From NCBI GenBank assembly GCA_963931925.1, contig OZ007579.1, positions 38,299,566 to 38,363,565 of the forward strand: 64,000 bases of DNA. The letters are read 5' to 3'. The position numbers and the translations under genes are program-made. Positions 14,201 through 24,286 of this stretch are shown piece by piece. Each line of letters opens with the position of its first letter. The stretch's first letter is position 1. The notes under the pieces are model-generated. The model had not been told where the DNA came from. It made no database searches and saw only the letters and a program-made list of their open reading frames with translations. The DNA comes from Onchidella celtica. Lineage: Eukaryota > Mollusca > Gastropoda > Systellommatophora > Onchidiidae.

Positions 14201-17200
14201 CATTTTTACTTTATGAATCTTTTTTGTACAACAATCTTTTGAGCTGCCAGAGCATAAAAAAATATATATATACATATATATATAAAAGAAATCCAACAAA
14301 TAAAGAAATGGACTAAACCAGTGCATCTCACTCACTTTTTTGTCCCATGCCCCACTTTAACTTTTCCCCAAAAAGTGCTTCCCACCATGATGAGACACAG
14401 TTAGTATAAACGGTATAAAGATTCCAAAAACATTTATATATTCAGTATGTTTACATTAAAAATTAAGATTTCTATGAAAAATTCCTATGCCCCATTCTAA
14501 GTCCCTACTAAAACATTGTCACGCTCCACCTCGAGAAACACTGGATTAAACCCTTCACTGCGCTGTGTACATACAGCGCATGTCCCAAAATTGAGAGCGC
14601 AAGAGTGCTATGGATATATCTCTTACATGCTAAAAATCCATAGTGAGAGTGCACTATTTAGCATATGGTGGGGAAAAAACATGTAGTAGCAGTTAAGAAA
14701 ACAATCTCAAGTAACCCTGATGTTATAAGAAGAAATGCTACTGACCTGAGCACACTGGCATAAACTTCTTGCATCAAGATATGAGAGTATGTAAAGAGTG
14801 ATGATTCTTGGCAGAGCTCTGGTGAAATCATCTTTCGTGCAAGGCACCCGACTGTCAATCAGTTCTCTTGCATACTCCAACTGCTTTCTTTTACTAATAC
14901 CCACAAGTTCCTCAAACAGCTTTCTTCTCTGGTCATCGTTCCATTTTGAAAACTGTAAGTAAATAATAAAACTGTAACTGGATGTCTTTGTGTCTTTATT
15001 TCTTACTGTGTTCTGTTAGGCATCATATCGATGGTGTCGGGAGCAAACCGGCCAAGACAAAATTTGCAAATTTTACATGAGAAACAAAAAACTGCCGATA
15101 AAACAAATGGGAAATGGACCTAGCTGGTTTGATCACACCCTTATTTTGAGTATTTCTACTGGATAATGGTAACAGCTACTTTTCCATGTGATGCAGGATT
15201 CCAAGCTTCATAAATTGGTACATGTATGATATAAAGTAATAAGAAATGTTTGGACTTGGCAGGTTCGCGCCCGACACCATCGATATGCTACCTCCAGACA
15301 AGTCTTGGTAGAAGAAAAACAGCTCTTAATTTATTTTTAGCTCGGGATTCAGCTAATTTTCCATGGTATCAACACACTTTACTCATTTTTGCTTATAACC
15401 ATGAAGACAAAACCAGCAGTACTACGTGAAATTCCACTTAGGTATAAGACCTCGTCTTGCATAGCAGGAAAATGGCTAAGTAAGACTCATTCAATAATAA
15501 TATTCTTCATTGCACTGTGTGTGTCTATCATGACTATTCTTCAAAGTTAACAACAGAATATAATAAGACTTCAACGCACCATAAATATGCATTTATAATG
15601 CAGTTCCCTATTTCAGTGCTGAAATGAAGTTAAAAAGGCTAGCCTCGTGTAATAATGCGACAACAGTCAGTCCATGTGAAACATTTTGGACAGAACTGGA
15701 GAAAACCTAGAGACATGTTTCATGCTGATTCTAAAGTTTCTAATCGTTCTGATCATCCTAACCTATTTGAATGTGATGCTGTGTGATAATCAGAAATGAA
15801 CGAACTGTCAATAACTCTGGGAGACAGACCGTCAGTTGCATCAACAAGTACTGGTCTACAACTCCTTGAAACCTGATCTTCTGAAAAATCAAAGTTTTTC
15901 AAGCCCACTCTGGTGCCTCTGGCACAGTTAAGTAGACAGTCTTCATAATTTCTTGTCCCACTCACATTGGGTGCTGTCAAACCTAATGTAACATCTCCGA
16001 TTGATGGATGAGCAAAGTAAGTAGTTTGACAGCCCCATAGCAATTCGCCTGTGCCCGCTTATCGCTATTCAGTTTCCCATGAAAATGATTGAATATTATG
16101 TAGTGTGTAATAAACAGCTGCAAGCATTCTTGTCATGTTGGTAATCCATTTCCTCTTTGTTACCAAAATCCCCCCTCCCCATCCCAAACACCCAACCTGA
16201 GTGGAAGACACCCACACTCCTGCCCGTCACACATGTCTGAGTGACAACTGGTATTTTAATGATACCTGATAGAAAATTGGGCCTGGGAAAGAGAAATTTA
16301 ACTCATCCACTACGGAATCTTCTACCGCAATTTGACAGAATTAATTTTTGCCTCAGTGTATGATTTCAAAAAGTTTCTTTTACACAGTGGTATAAGTTTT
16401 TATACCCATGTATCATATATATGAAAAGATTCGATATTGAATGAAGAATACATAACTGACAGTACATTTTTTAAATACATGTAATGGGGCACAGTGAGTG
16501 AAAAAGTTATGCAGTGTCTTTTTTTAAACTATGTATAGAAATATGCAGATCACTCACCAAGAGTTATAACATCCATAGGTTACATAGCAGATTACCTAAA
16601 CATCTATAAAATCAATGTTTGTCCATTACATGTACTAAAATAGTCTAGATCCAGACCCACTGACACACCCACGCGCCATGGTGCTCTTAGTCAAAACTAA
16701 ACACAACACACTACATGCTGTCACCGCGTTTTCTGCACTCAAGCACACAAAAGGAAACAAACTTTAGTGTGGGAAATATTCCTTTACAGTCTGGAATAAA
16801 TTGGAATGGCGTTAGTGCAAAGTTTGTTTGGAAATCATCAGTTAATGGGAGCAACATCATACACCGCAGACTGCAGTGTACCGGCAATATTATGTAACCG
16901 CACAATGTTGCGTTGTATCATAGTGGATGAGTTAAGAGAGTGTCAAATTAAGAAGAAAAAAAAGCACATATCCACTGTTACAGTGTGCTACATCTTCATT
17001 TTATCGGTCCATATGATGAAGAACATGTGACACTGAGCAAAGCTGAGTTTCAGGGATCAGCAAATCGTATAAAATTTGTATAATTTCTCCCTCCCCCCAC
17101 CAAACTGGGGTAGGCCTACATTATTTTGCAAAATACACTAATATTTATGGTAACATGAAACACATCAACTAGAAGAAACACAGGGACAATATTATTTAAA

Positions 17201-18803
17201 AATATTACTTCCTTAATGGTAGTTAAATCTCTGACAATGAAGTAGTAGGTAGTCCAAACTGATTTTTACTTTTTATCAAATCTCACCAGGTATTGTCTAA
17301 TCTGATGGAGCTTGCTTTTCCAAGAATTTTGATACCAATACCAAATTTATTATTCTGGCTTAAAGGTTTTGAAAGTTATGGCATTTTTTTCAAAAGCCAA
17401 AAAACACCTCAAATTTGCTACCTTTTGCAAATTGCACGATAATCCAACTTTGACCGCCCATAAAATGACAATTTCTTGAGTCATGGCATTAAAAATGCTT
17501 AGTTTCCAAGTGCAGGGGGTGTACATTACACTAAATTTTTTTCGATGGATACAAATGCAGTACACTACAAGCATCTCATTTTACTTGTTTTAGCCAGCAA
17601 ACTTCATCTGACGTCATATTTTTGTGAACTCTTACAGGGGAGACAAAAACAATGTTTTTATATTTTTTTTAATTGAAAAGGAGAGGTCAACCGTGTCACC
17701 ATTGACTTAGCACTGAGTGTCGGACAAAGGGTGATGATATTAAGCATTGGGTGGGTCTATAAAAACAGTTGGCTCTTCGCGCCGAAATATGCCGGATGTC
17801 CTTGGCATCCCCTTATAACACAAAGGCTGAGGTTTATTTTTGTGTTATCTGGTCCTGATTATTAAAGTTTCTGCCAGTTTCTCGGTTTACAAAATTTTCA
17901 ACAAATGATTTTCAAAGGAATTTCAACTTCAATAGTTCAAACATGATGAAAATAACATTTAATCAAACCTCATTTATCTGGCTTTCTGTGTGAGCTATTT
18001 TCAAACACGTGCGCTACATCGGCGCGACGCTCTGCGACCCTTTGTTATGAGGGGGTCAATTCGGCACACGCAGCTCCGAGCAAAAAAGGCAAGACTATGT
18101 CCTGTTCAAGCTATAAAAATACACAGCTGAACACATTAAACAATACAAAAGGAAGTATATTTTGTCAGAGGAAAGATTGAACTTTATTTTATGTAGGATA
18201 CATACTGTTTCACATAAGTACACAGCAATAATAACCTTGTATTAGTTGTAATGTTGGCCTAAAATTATGCTAAAACGGGATTTCGCCCCTTTAGCGGGGC
18301 AGTTTGGACTACCTAGAAGTAGTTCTGTAGTTACACTCACCCACTTGCTCACAAGAATTTTCCTCTCTTCAAAAATCTGCAAAATAAAGCAAATATGTAA
18401 CGTTGATAGAAAATATGAAAACTTTTTGCATCATGTTTAAATTTCATGCTAAATTCGCCATCAGTGAAAACAAATAGTTATGACTGAAGATTTGACTACA
18501 CAGTAATAACTAATATGGAAAACAGAAAAGCAACTGTCTTATGCTTGCTGATGTTTCCTTGTGACCTCCTGATGGAAATCTTTCATGGTGGTGACTGAAG
18601 TACCAGAAAGATGCATAAAATCACTTATTAAATGCTTATATTTCGCCTTTTGTTTACTGGACTTGTCTCACCATGATGATAAAATGACAATTGACATACC
18701 ATTACCCTGCAGGCAGATTTTGTGATTTTACCTTATTATTTGTCTCTTCATTGCTAAGAGGTGTCCATGTACTGTGAATTCGGTTTTTAGCAATCATAGA
18801 CAT
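2184..18803 (-). CDS. FBXO16: FBXO16-like F-box protein (whole gene, 7 proposed coding exons)
   Basis: F-box proteins act as substrate receptors of SCF (SKP1-CUL1) ubiquitin ligases; the substrates of FBXO16 are not well defined. Proposed exons in transcript order are 18803-18732, 18376-18341, 14952-14746, 13371-13207, 5815-about 5582, 2938-2728 and 2254-2184, about 331 residues against roughly 290 in vertebrate FBXO16. Family landmarks seen in order are HSTWTPL, IFEERKILVSKW, the F-box ALPRIITLYILSYLDARSLC, CWYWRYLSELDQLWMPKCL, PTPWRGSDPVPKDTWRYNYL and an acidic C-terminus. The first four exons all join in phase 0. The donor of exon 5 is weak, and a further small exon in the 7.4-kb intron 4 may be missing. 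The gene is divergent from Staufen. Family assignment is firm; exon 5's end and the last two exons are less so. Confidence 0.88.
2728..2938 (-). CDS. FBXO16: FBXO16 coding exon 6 (basic, proline-rich tail)
   Basis: The acceptor CCTCTACAG and donor CCA|GTAAGT bound 211 nt. They encode RISSSMGETERPKWAQQRTQ, then a GPISPPPKPPQKNPSRPTTA stretch. This part is poorly conserved, so assignment rests on strong splice sites, strand and phase: 70 codons plus one base, completed by exon 7. Confidence 0.68.
3536..3906. mobile_element. hAT-type MITE (371 bp)
   Basis: The left end reads CAGTGGTTCTCAAC; the right end, reverse-complemented, reads CAATGTTTGTCAAC. An exact 8-bp duplication TTCTAACA flanks it at 3528-3535 and 3907-3914. 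An 8-bp TSD with a CAGTGGTTCTCAA terminus is the hAT signature. A long G homopolymer lies inside near 3824-3840. It sits in FBXO16 intron 5. Confidence 0.85.
4368..4701. mobile_element. TTAA-flanked MITE 1 (piggyBac-like, 334 bp)
   Basis: Perfect 10-bp inverted termini (CTCATTTCTC / GAGAAATGAG) are flanked on both sides by TTAA (4364-4367 and 4702-4705). An internal phrase AACGGGGAATCC occurs twice. No ORF is present. Confidence 0.75.
4832..5154. mobile_element. TTAA-flanked MITE 2 (323 bp)
   Basis: The termini CTCTTTCCCTATGG and CTCTTTCCCGATGG (reverse complement of the right end) are flanked by TTAA at 4828-4831 and 5155-5158. The right TTAA is shared with the next element. Confidence 0.75.
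5159..5451. mobile_element. TTAA-flanked MITE 3 (293 bp), abutting MITE 2
   Basis: The termini CTCATTTCCTACGGTAA and CTCATTCGCTATGGTAA (reverse complement of the right end) are flanked by TTAA at 5155-5158 and 5452-5455. The left TTAA is the right TTAA of MITE 2. Confidence 0.72.
5582..5815 (-). CDS. FBXO16: FBXO16 coding exon 5 (PWRGSD/NYLNN segment)
   Basis: The acceptor TGTGTTTTCAG opens the exon at SHPVSQMKKLKLDG. The diagnostic part is PTPWRGSDPVPKDTWRYNYL, followed by NNDEVLDEVAKWW and a basic WRNKIRN stretch. The 3' end is uncertain. ACA|GTTGCC gives phase 0, but earlier phase-0 GT sites (GAG|GTGGCA, TGG|GTGCAG) are equally possible. Confidence 0.75.
6590..7417. mobile_element. Pogo/Tigger-like non-autonomous element (828 bp)
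   Basis: The left end reads CAGTCCAATCCACTTATCTCGACAT; the right end, reverse-complemented, reads CAGTCCTAATATCTCGACAT. A TA precedes the left end; the right flank is CA, probably a decayed TA. Recurrent ACTCGAC phrases sit near both ends. No transposase is recognised. It lies in FBXO16 intron 4. Confidence 0.65.
7497..8653 (-). repeat. 3' LTR of the gypsy-type element (1157 bp)
   Basis: It starts TGTCACGAGTGG on the minus strand and ends TTGTGACA, giving TGTCA/TGACA short inverted ends. It aligns along its whole length with the solo LTR at 39898-41089, and its inner 69 bp are identical to the 5' stub at 12579-12647. Confidence 0.93.
8654..8672 (-). other. Polypurine tract
   Basis: Immediately inside the 3' LTR the minus strand reads GGGGTGGGGGATGA. 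This is a purine run in the position where plus-strand DNA synthesis of LTR elements is primed. Confidence 0.7.
9099..12578 (-). pseudogene. Retrotransposon gag(end)-pol, broken by four in-frame stops
   Basis: One continuous minus-strand frame with no frameshift carries four internal stops (TAA 11303-11301, TAG 10718-10716, TAA 9869-9867, TGA 9827-9825) and ends with TAG at 9101-9099. In order, the domains are a CX2CX4HX4C zinc knuckle (about 12563-12522), an aspartic protease with DTGS (about 12254-12243), an integrase HHCC zinc finger (about 11690-11560), an integrase core with its acidic residues around 11475, 11285 and 11180, a WKGPY C-terminal motif (about 10770), an RT with FFDD near 9890, and an RNase H with TDAS near 9430. 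Gag upstream of the knuckle is missing. It is non-functional as it stands. Confidence 0.93.
12579..12647 (-). repeat. 5' LTR stub (first 69 bp only)
   Basis: By eye it is identical over 69 bp to the inner end of the 3' LTR (8585-8653), then passes abruptly into the gag zinc-knuckle region. This marks a deletion from within the LTR into gag. Confidence 0.92.
13207..13371 (-). CDS. FBXO16: FBXO16 coding exon 4 (post-F-box conserved segment)
   Basis: A 55-codon, phase-0 exon beginning VCWYWRYLSELDQLWMPKCL and ending KIVQALMPK. The acceptor is TTTGACAG and the donor AAG|GTAAAT. It completes the C-terminal helix of the F-box and the W-rich segment diagnostic of FBXO16. Confidence 0.93.
14319..14543. 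mobile_element. hAT-type MITE (225 bp)
   Basis: The termini CAGTGCATCTC and CAGTGTTTCTC (reverse complement of the right end) are flanked by GACTAAAC (14311-14318) and GATTAAAC (14544-14551), an 8-bp duplication with one mismatch. It lies in FBXO16 intron 3. Confidence 0.7.
14746..14952 (-). CDS. FBXO16: FBXO16 coding exon 3 (F-box)
   Basis: A 69-codon, phase-0 exon running from FSKWNDDQRRKLFEELVG to the F-box ALPRIITLYILSYLDARSLC and ending CQCAQ. The acceptor is TTACTTACAG and the donor CAG|GTCAGT. The LP...ILSYLD..SLC pattern is the SKP1-binding F-box core. Confidence 0.93.
16302..16931. mobile_element. TTAA-flanked MITE 4 (630 bp)
   Basis: The termini CTCATCCACTACGG and CTCATCCACTATG (reverse complement of the right end) are flanked by TTAA at 16298-16301 and 16932-16935. 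It lies in FBXO16 intron 2. Only short chance ORFs are present. Confidence 0.75.
17246..18315. mobile_element. Unclassified TIR element with 7-bp TSD, copy 1 (1070 bp)
   Basis: Perfect 16-bp inverted termini TAGGTAGTCCAAACTG are flanked by the exact 7-bp repeat GAAGTAG (17239-17245 and 18316-18322). A GC-rich palindrome (GCCCC...GGGGC) lies close to the right terminus. No transposase ORF is seen. It aligns with copy 2 at 23067-24286 nearly end to end. It lies in FBXO16 intron 2, close to the exon 2 donor. Confidence 0.88.
18341..18376 (-). CDS. FBXO16: FBXO16 coding exon 2 (36-nt micro-exon)
   Basis: A 12-codon exon encoding IFEERKILVSKW, with acceptor TTTTGCAG and donor TGG|GTGAGT, phase 0 on both sides. 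It matches the FEERRxLLxKW block of vertebrate FBXO16. A TIR element begins only 18 nt beyond the donor side (duplication at 18316-18322, element up to 18315). Confidence 0.83.
18732..18803 (-). CDS. FBXO16: FBXO16 coding exon 1 (start codon)
   Basis: Encodes MSMIAKNRIHSTWTPLSNEE followed by TNNK, then donor AAG|GTAAAA. The STWTPL block matches the vertebrate FBXO16 N-terminus. A second in-frame ATG lies at 18797-18795. The reading frame stays open a short way upstream, so a longer N-terminus is possible. Confidence 0.78.
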
Positions 18804-20319
18804 GTCGAAGTGTCGAAGTATTACTGGTGAGCACGGGTATAAGAAAGTCTTCGTGTGGTCAGATCAGGGTCTGAAAGTGAAATCAATAGAAGCTGTCATC
18901 ACAAATATGCGGTGTCCGCCATTTTTATACAAAACGAGTTGCCCCGGAAAAGCAAGTAATATAATTTGTTTTTTCAACAGTTTTTCCAAACTGAATAACT
19001 CACACGCTTGTTTAAACATATATCTGACTGAAATATACCGCAAAAAGCCTTTTATTTACATTTCTCAGTTTCATAACATTTTAGTCTATCGTCAGGCCGA
19101 GACCTGACATCGAGATCTCAACCGGGCAGACATGGCTGCATGTTAGTCTGATAATTTTCTTTACTGTTTGCCAATGTTCCATAGCTCTTAGATGCATTAT
19201 TTGAGAAGCTGAACATTATATTTTGGTGATTCACACAGGTTAGTACATTTTTCAATGAAAACGTTATTATTCAAACATCATATTGTAACAAGGGTCGTTG
19301 CAGTCTGACGCCGCACGTGCCAGTCTGGAAATTTGCTGAGCCTCACAGCTGCACTAAATTCCGAACAGATGAGATTTCGATCTTATCGTGAGTAACTTAT
19401 TGTAGGTTTATGTAGCAAGTTTAGTAGAAGATGTCATGCAACAGTTGCCTTGTATTGTGATTTCTTATGTAGCCTACTGACACATGTCGCCCCCCTAATA
19501 ATAGATCTAATAAGATCCACTGAGCTCAAGTCAAATGCTCAATTGATTAAATGCACGTTTCTGTAGTCTAAGTCTAACGGAGTAACACCAACTGTTCCCA
19601 ATCCAATCCCAGTGTTCTGAATGAACTCTTTGATTTGGGGTGCATTCAACTCCCAGGCTGTGCGTTATGGTATCGCCCACTGACTGGTTCAACGGCCCAA
19701 TTCATCTGATTCTGAGTCATTGCTCATAGCTGACATGCACAGACCGCTGCGCTGTGCGCGTGGTTTGTTTTGGTAGATATAGGCATGCAGACATTTCTGT
19801 TGTTGTTAGGCCTAGGCCTATGTTTAATCATGCTTGATAATGATTATGAATTGAACAATGAATCATTTATCTCCAGATCTAGATCTATTATATCTAGATC
19901 TAGATCTAAGTCTAACCAATGATCTGACTATGACCCCAAACTGACCACAATAATTTTCTGTAGAATGAAGCACGATATTATTTAAGTGGCTAACTCCAAC
20001 CCCCAAAACAAATTAGCCTAAAAGTAAATGGTTTCATCCTGATTGGGACATTATGATTATGAATGAGCTGTGGGGATTTGGGGAAATGTCGTTACAGAGA
20101 TCGTTTCTGATTGGTTCCAAGACACAGGCAACAGTTTGGGAGAAAATGAGACAATATTGCAAATTTGTTGAGCAATAGTATTGATTTATAAGATAAGATA
20201 AGAATCAATCACATAACCTAATATCCCAAATATGGGAAATTCTGTTTCACAGAGCGTTTAAAAGCACACATGTGATAGCCTACATGTCTTACATATCATT
20301 ATACAAACAAACTCAGTAA
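18804..20319. other. Intergenic start of the divergent region; dispersed repeat copy
   Basis: This is the presumed 5' flank of FBXO16. About 19670-20180 is similar to 37730-38180, sharing phrases such as CTAACCAATGATCTGACT, TTTCTGATTGGTT and AATATTGCAAATTTGTT. A short (AGATCT)-rich cluster lies at 19876-19908. No coding exon is recognised. Confidence 0.55.
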
Positions 20320-20830
20320 CCCTTTGGCCGCTGAATTTTTTTCTATTATTTTTCCCTCCATGCTGAATTATTTTTAGAAAAATTAGAATTTTCTACATAT
20401 TCTTTTCCTTCCCCATTATCTCCTTTACTACTGACAATTTCTAATAAGTAAGAGAAAAAGTTGCTTGGATATGAATGAAGATTACATTGGTATGTCAGCA
20501 TTTTGTGTGATGATGTTGTTGTTGCTGTTGGTGGTGGTGATGATGACGCTGATGGTAGAAATTTACCATGTTACATGTAAACATATAATTTGTTTGATAT
20601 CCTGTATAAAATAAAGTTATATGGTGTAAACTATGCTTGACAACTTCAATGATATTTATTTTGCCAGTTTATGTTGTTTTGTTACATATTTATGTCATGT
20701 GTGGTGGTGGTACTGCTGATGTCGGTAAGTAATGAAAAAAGAAGAAAATATCAACACTGGTAAAGAACAAACACAGCAACTTTACACATGTCACTGACCT
20801 CTATGTATGTATTATGCAAGGCGTTATTTA

Positions 20831-21193
20831 CAAGGCATACCTTGAAACTAACTCGAGCGTTATTTTCAAGGCATACCTTAACAGCTTCTGATTGGTCAAT
20901 GAAACATGCCTTGAAAATAACGCTGGCGTTAGTTCCAAGGCATACCTTGAGTCCAATAAACAATACATAGCTACCCCGGCGGCTTTCCCTGATATGTCAA
21001 TCTGACTACTACCCAGACGAACATCGGCCTACGGCCTCGATGATACAAACTGACTAGACCCTCACGTCGTTACATATCAGTCTGACAATGCACAGTCTAA
21101 GGCTCCACGTTTAGAAATACTGAAACAGCTTCTGATTGGTCAATGAAACATGCCTTGAAAATAACGCTGGCGTTAGTTCCAAGGCATGCCTTG
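20831..21193. repeat. Palindromic and duplicated block inside the piggyBac-like remnant
   Basis: Arms 20831-20874 and 20906-20949 are inverted copies (cores CAAGGCATACCTTG and CGTTATTTTCAAGGCAT). They can form a hairpin of about 44 bp with a 31-nt loop containing ATTGGTCAAT. A 64-bp part (20880-20943) is repeated identically at 21124-21187. Confidence 0.8.
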
Positions 21194-21238
21194 AAAATAA
21201 CCACTTCGATGTATTATTTATTAACTTGTAAGTTGTAC

Positions 21239-21535
21239 TCAGTTCTGCTGAGCTGCTATTACTGCTGATCCTACATTCAACTTTGATTCAGAAGTAAATG
21301 CAGGCAAAATAACGTCAACATCATCCTTAGACCACCCTGCTGCAACATCTGCTGCGATGTTGTCATCGTTGTGAGGACTAAACCGTAGTAGATCTACGGT
21401 ATTGTCAGCTGGGCCATCAAAAACAACATCAGTAAGATCAAACCCTTCGAAATCATCCTCACTGTCATCATCCGATTGAATAAACACAGCAGGAATATCC
21501 ATATCTGGGTCTACATCCGAGTCCGAGTCTGACAT
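21239..21535 (-). pseudogene. Acidic N-terminal fragment resembling piggyBac transposase
   Basis: The 98-residue ORF starts MSDSDSDVDPDMDI and has an acidic DDDSEDDFEGFD stretch, the usual look of piggyBac/PGBD N-termini. It stops before any DDD catalytic domain. It lies inside a TIR pair with a TTAA flank, which supports the reading. A small acidic host protein cannot be excluded. Confidence 0.55.
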
Positions 21536-21758
21536 TTTGCTTCGCTATCACAAAAACTGCGATAAAAAACTCCGAAAGCAACAAAACGGCATCAAGAACC
21601 ACTGCAAATGGCGTCTAAACCACTATTTGCCCCATACCAATCGCTAGCAGTACAAAAATCAGCATGTACGATGTGCCAGTTGGCCATTTGTAAGCTCGCG
21701 TCCCGCGCTATATGGAGTATATAATTATAAACATCGCGAACCGCGGCCAAAGGGTTAA

Positions 21759-23066
21759 AAGTCAATAACAGATTACATGGAAAGAACTGTAGCACACATC
21801 TATCTGGTTAAAATGACTTATTGACTTGCTGAGGCGAATTGCTGAAGGCAAAACAGATCTTCTGTATCTTTCCCTGTTTGTTTTCATGTGTATTATTCTG
21901 TTGCTCGTGGATGATCTAGAAATTTGATGAAACGGGATGGTGGTTGTCATATGAACAGAGTTTATTGTAAAATTTACTGTTTGTTTTTTGCACCGATCAT
22001 CTTAATGAGTTAAGTCACTGACAACGTTTTTTGTGTTACGGGACGGCCTGGCGGTCAATTGAGATGTTTCCAGCACCATATTCGGGATCGACTTGATTTC
22101 CTGCAAATGCCCCGGGAAATGTTCATTCACCATGTCTCCCGTTTAGTACTGAGATTGGCGGAGGTCGGTCAGTAACCTTTTGAGTAATTGAAGAAGAAGG
22201 GAAGTTATGTCAGAGTGAGAGGGGGGAAGCGAAACAGCAGAGTTGATTTACCTTGTCTAGATCTAGTGCATCTACATCTACAGAAACGTTTTTATGCAGG
22301 CAGTGATGTAGATTTTTCTATCACTGTGAATGAGGATGAAGCAGCCCAGGGGGGGATTGTAAGGTGTGATATGACAGGGCTGCAAGCTTGCCAGGCAAAA
22401 GGAAGCATGCCAATGTGACACATTATCAATATCAGTGTGCTGTTTCTGAAATACCCCCGTGTTACTGAGCCATGTTTCAAGGTGTTCCACACCCGCACCA
22501 ACTACATTGCTGAGGCATAATTTTCCTGTCCATCTCGGTCTTTTATTTTCGGTGAGGCATTTTTCTTCATTCCTGAACACTCACACAAACTAACTCACAT
22601 ACAGAATGCATAAACCTGTTCTTTGTTTGGTTTCAGATGGTTCATTTGACTTCAGCTACATTTTCCAGTATTTTCCCAAAATTCTCGGGAAACCCGAAAT
22701 TTGGCTCATTTTCAAAAATATTGAAAAATATCTAGGTGACATAAATTTCTGATTTCTGTATCACACTGTGCTGCTTTAGTACTATCGTGTGTTGAAATGG
22801 TTGATGTAGGACTGTGTTAAGTGTGTTTTTTTAATGTTTGAAATTCCCCTGAAAATGCCAGGCTTCAACATATCCAAACCTAAAAAGGGCTTAGTCTTCA
22901 GTTTGTTAATACAGTATGGAAGTATTTCCTTGTGCAGTGTGATGAGGAAGTTGCTGGGCGGTATTTTATGGTAAAATGATAATGCAGCCTGTCATCAGCT
23001 TCTGCTGTGTTTGTTGGTTTTGTGGCAACATTTGTTAATATTTACTTCTGTCTGGTTTTGTCTTTG
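21759..23066. other. Staufen upstream region (possible promoter or 5' UTR exon)
   Basis: No protein exon is recognised. About 22020-22270 is less AT-rich and single-copy in appearance, and could hold the Staufen transcription start and a first untranslated exon. This is inference from position only. Confidence 0.3.
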
Positions 23067-24286
23067 TAGGTAGTCCAAACTGAATTTTACTTTTTATCAC
23101 AACTCACCAGTTATTGTCTAATCCAAGGGTCACCAAACTTTTTTCACAGAGGACCGGATAACTGACAGACTTACAAACTGTGCAGGCTGCATAACCTACT
23201 GTCCATCCCGTAGCTCTAGATATCCCTGGTTTGTTCAAACAAAATCAAGTACCACGGCGGGCCATATGAACTGGTGTCGCGGGCCAGATGTGGCCCGCGG
23301 GTCGTAGTTTGGTGACCGCTGGTCTAATCTGATGGAGCTTCTTAAGAATTTTGACACCAAATTTATCATTCTGGCTTAAAAGCTTTGAAAGTTATGATGG
23401 CATTTTCAAAAGTGAAAAAACACCTCGAATTTGCTAACTTTTGCAAATTGCACAGTAGTTCAACTTTGACCGCCCAGTTTATTGAGTCACGGCATTAAAA
23501 ATGATCAGTTTCCCAGTCAAGGGGGTGTACTTTAAGCTCAATTTTTTTCGAGGGGTACAAATATAATACAAGCATTTCAGTTTACTTTTTTTAGTGATCC
23601 GACGTCAGTTCTTTGTGAACTCTTACAAGGGAGACAAAAATAATGTTTTTTGTTGTTTTTTTAATTGAAAAGGAGATCAACCATGTCGCCACTGACTTAG
23701 CACTGAGTGTCGGGGAAAGGGTGATGAAATTAAGCATTGGGTGGGTCTATAAAAACAGTCGCCGAAACATGCCCTATGTCTAATTTTGGCATATGCTGAA
23801 AGTGCCAAGGCGGAGATTCATTTGTGTATAATTTTGATCCTGATCTATTAAAGTTTCTGCTAGTTTCTCGGTCAACAAACTTTTCAACAAATGATGTTTA
23901 AAGGAATTTCATCTTAAAGCAGGATGAAAAATACATTGAATTAAACTTCATTTATCTGGCTTTCTGTGTGAGTTATTTTGAAACAGGTGCGCTACATCGG
24001 CGCGATGCCTCATGATCCTTTGTTATGAGGGGGTCAAATCGGTATGTGTGGCTCAGGGTGAAAATGGCAAGACTACGTCTTGTTCAAGCAATATAAATAC
24101 ACAGTTACACAGATGAAACAATACAAAAGACACTATGCTTTGACAGAGGAAGAATTGAACTTTATTTTCATGTCGGATGCATGCCGTTGTACATAAGCAC
24201 ACAGCAGTAGTAGCCTTGTAATGCTGGCCTAAAAATTATGCTGAAATGGGATTTCGCCCCTTCAGCGGGGCAGTTTTGACAACCTA
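23067..24286. mobile_element. Unclassified TIR element with 7-bp TSD, copy 2 (1220 bp, with nested insertion)
   Basis: The left terminus TAGGTAGTCCAAACTG matches copy 1; the right terminus, reverse-complemented, reads TAGGTTGTCAAAACTG. Exact 7-bp duplications GTCTTTG lie at 23060-23066 and 24287-24293. It carries the hAT MITE 23124-23321. It ends 141 bp before the first coding exon of Staufen. Confidence 0.88.
23124..23321. mobile_element. hAT-type MITE (198 bp) nested in the 7-bp-TSD element
   Basis: The termini CAAGGGTCACCAAACT and CAGCGGTCACCAAACT (reverse complement of the right end) are flanked by the exact 8-bp repeat GTCTAATC at 23116-23123 and 23322-23329. Copy 1 of the host element has a single GTCTAATC at 17295-17302, which is the unoccupied target. 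Confidence 0.92.

Larger units (their letters stand above)
20320..21754. mobile_element. piggyBac-like element remnant (1435 bp)
   Basis: The termini CCCTTTGGCCGCTG and CCCTTTGGCCGCGG (reverse complement of the right end) are bounded by GTAA on the left (probably a mutated TTAA) and TTAA on the right (21755-21758). Inside lies a minus-strand acidic ORF typical of a piggyBac transposase N-terminus. The catalytic part is absent, so the element is internally deleted. Confidence 0.75.
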
